From contig DFST01000151.1 of NCBI GenBank assembly GCA_002378975.1, forward strand, positions 1 through 7,543: a stretch of DNA of 7,543 bases. Reading direction: 5' to 3'. Origin of the DNA: Chitinophagaceae bacterium UBA3430 (GTDB lineage: Bacteria > Bacteroidota > Bacteroidia > Chitinophagales > Chitinophagaceae). This document shows, in pieces, positions 7,034 through 7,543 of the stretch. The translations under genes and the position numbers were made by a program. How positions within the stretch are numbered: position 1 is the stretch's first letter; each line of letters begins with the position of its first letter. Below the pieces are notes generated by a model. That model made no database searches, was not told where the DNA came from, and saw only the letters and a list, made by a program, of their open reading frames with translations.

Positions 7034-7036
7034 TCA
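7031..7036. other. Interlocked convergent stop codons (TGATCA), second case
   Basis: The gldB TGA (7031-7033) abuts TCA, the complement of the apaG TGA stop (7034-7036), forming TGATCA with no spacer. This is the same arrangement as at 3308-3313, and here the flanks extend the palindrome to TTGATCAA (7030-7037). Confidence 0.9.
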
Positions 7037-7411
7037 ATTGAGTTTGGCAGGTGCGATCAAATCGAAGGCCGGAATGGTTACATTGAATTCGCGCTGTGTG
7101 TTCAGGTTAACCATTTGATAGGTTCCCGACATGCGTCCCATTCCCGTATTCAGGTTGCATCCACTGATGTATTGATGCCTACTCCCCGGTTCTAATATGG
7201 GCTGTTGGCCGATCACTCCTTCTCCTTCCACTTCCCGGTGACTTCCATCGCTGTCAAAGATCATCCAATGACGGCGCAATAGCTGAACGGGAAACGCGTT
7301 CAGGTTTTCGATCGTGACCCGATAGGCAAAAATGAATTCGGGCTGATTGGCATCGGCCTGATAGAACGTCTCGATCGAGACCTCAACGCCGGATGTGACC
7401 AAACTGACCAT
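7034..7411 (-). CDS. apaG: ApaG domain protein (DUF525)
   Basis: ApaG proteins have a compact fibronectin-type-III-like beta-sandwich fold; the function is not firmly known, and early links are to cobalt resistance and diadenosine tetraphosphate metabolism in enterobacteria. The 125 residues equal the length of E. coli ApaG. Hallmarks are the N-terminal VSIETFY strand, the turn LLRRHWMIFDSDG (44-56), the glycine motif VEGEGVIGQQPILEPG (61-76), and the YISGC...GTYQM region. The ATG at 7411 fits the family N-terminus. In many proteobacteria apaG lies beside ksgA and apaH, but neither is in this window. The gene is convergent with gldB without any gap and divergent from the dehydrogenase gene. 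Confidence 0.95.
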   Translation of the reverse strand: MVSLVTSGVEVSIETFYQADANQPEFIFAYRVTIENLNAFPVQLLRRHWMIFDSDGSHREVEGEGVIGQQPILEPGSRHQYISGCNLNTGMGRMSGTYQMVNLNTQREFNVTIPAFDLIAPAKLN

Positions 7412-7493
7412 GATTAAAAGTAGGTAAAGCCCGTCACAAAATTTCCTTTTTACATAAATACCCTAGAGATGCCGACTGTAATTTTGCGCCCAA
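7412..7493. other. Divergent spacer between apaG and dehydrogenase gene
   Basis: These 82 bp are AT-rich compared with the flanking genes and must hold promoters in both directions. The only clear element is the plus-strand TAATTTTG at 7479-7486. For apaG I see only imperfect candidates on the minus strand (AAATTTTG and TACTTTTA). No strong hairpin or repeat was found. Confidence 0.6.
7479..7486 (+). promoter_or_regulatory. Perfect TAnnTTTG -7 element before the dehydrogenase gene
   Basis: TAATTTTG matches the Bacteroidota -7 consensus exactly and ends 7 bp before the ATG at 7494 (16 bp before the alternative ATG at 7503). No clear TTG or TTTG is found at the matching -33 distance, so promoter strength is uncertain. 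If transcription starts a few bases downstream, the leader is very short. Confidence 0.5.
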
Positions 7494-7543
7494 ATGAAGC
7501 CCATGAAAATTGCAGTTGCCCACGGTGACGGGATCGGTCCCGA
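7494..7543 (+). CDS. Isocitrate/isopropylmalate dehydrogenase family, N-terminus only
   Basis: Only the first 16 codons are in the window, reading MKPMKIAVAHGDGIGP. The GDGIGP stretch is the conserved N-terminal substrate/cofactor loop of the beta-decarboxylating dehydrogenases (isocitrate, 3-isopropylmalate and tartrate dehydrogenases). The VAHGDGIGP wording resembles one type of NADP-dependent isocitrate dehydrogenase more than LeuB, where a Pro usually precedes GDGIGP, but 16 residues cannot settle this. Two in-frame starts exist, ATG 7494 and ATG 7503; the second gives a leader more compatible with the -7 element at 7479-7486. The gene continues beyond the window. Confidence 0.65.
   Translation, partial: MKPMKIAVAHGDGIGP

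Noticed and set aside
7368..7381. 14-bp palindrome GTCTCGATCGAGAC in apaG as an operator or recombination site
   Set aside because: It is inside a conserved coding region, is close to chance frequency for the window, and is better viewed as part of the general CGATCG excess.

Overview
The window looks like ordinary chromosomal DNA from a member of the Bacteroidota, with roughly even base composition. The pointers are a GldB-type gliding-motility lipoprotein next to nadE, short lipoprotein signal peptides, absence of clear Shine-Dalgarno sequences, and matches to the Bacteroidota -7 promoter element TAnnTTTG just upstream of several start codons. The order or genus cannot be settled from this sequence. 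I see no mobile element, CRISPR array, tRNA, rRNA or defence cassette, and I did not find a convincing undescribed multi-gene system.

Layout. Positions 3-602 (+) hold the C-terminal 40% of glycerol kinase (glpK), followed after 25 bp by a glycerol-facilitator aquaporin (glpF, 628-1335, +). Together they import glycerol and trap it as glycerol 3-phosphate. Converging on glpF, with a 16-bp overlap, is a class III PLP-dependent aminotransferase (1320-2525, -). Diverging from it across a 49-bp gap is a gamma-class carbonic anhydrase (2575-3105, +), followed 10 bp later by a 64-residue, very basic small lipoprotein (3116-3310, +). Convergent to that, with no intervening base, is rsgA (ribosome small-subunit GTPase, 3311-4246, -), which lies downstream of nadE (glutamine-dependent NAD+ synthetase, 4246-5943, -) with a TAATG stop/start overlap. 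Across a 70-bp divergent spacer lies gldB (6014-7033, +), which meets apaG (7034-7411, -) again with no intervening base. An 82-bp divergent spacer leads to the first codons of an isocitrate/isopropylmalate dehydrogenase family gene (from 7494, +).

The region is almost wholly coding. All three convergent gene pairs overlap or abut, so no room is left for a stand-alone terminator. Regulation must sit mainly in the three short divergent spacers (2526-2574, 5944-6013, 7412-7493). The most unusual signals are compositional and architectural. The sequence GATC occurs about 90 times by eye count, roughly three times the chance expectation. Two separate convergent pairs end in the same interlocked stop-codon palindrome TGATCA. 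The genes are mostly independent housekeeping units (glycerol use, amino-group transfer, CO2/bicarbonate chemistry, ribosome assembly, NAD synthesis, gliding) rather than one pathway.
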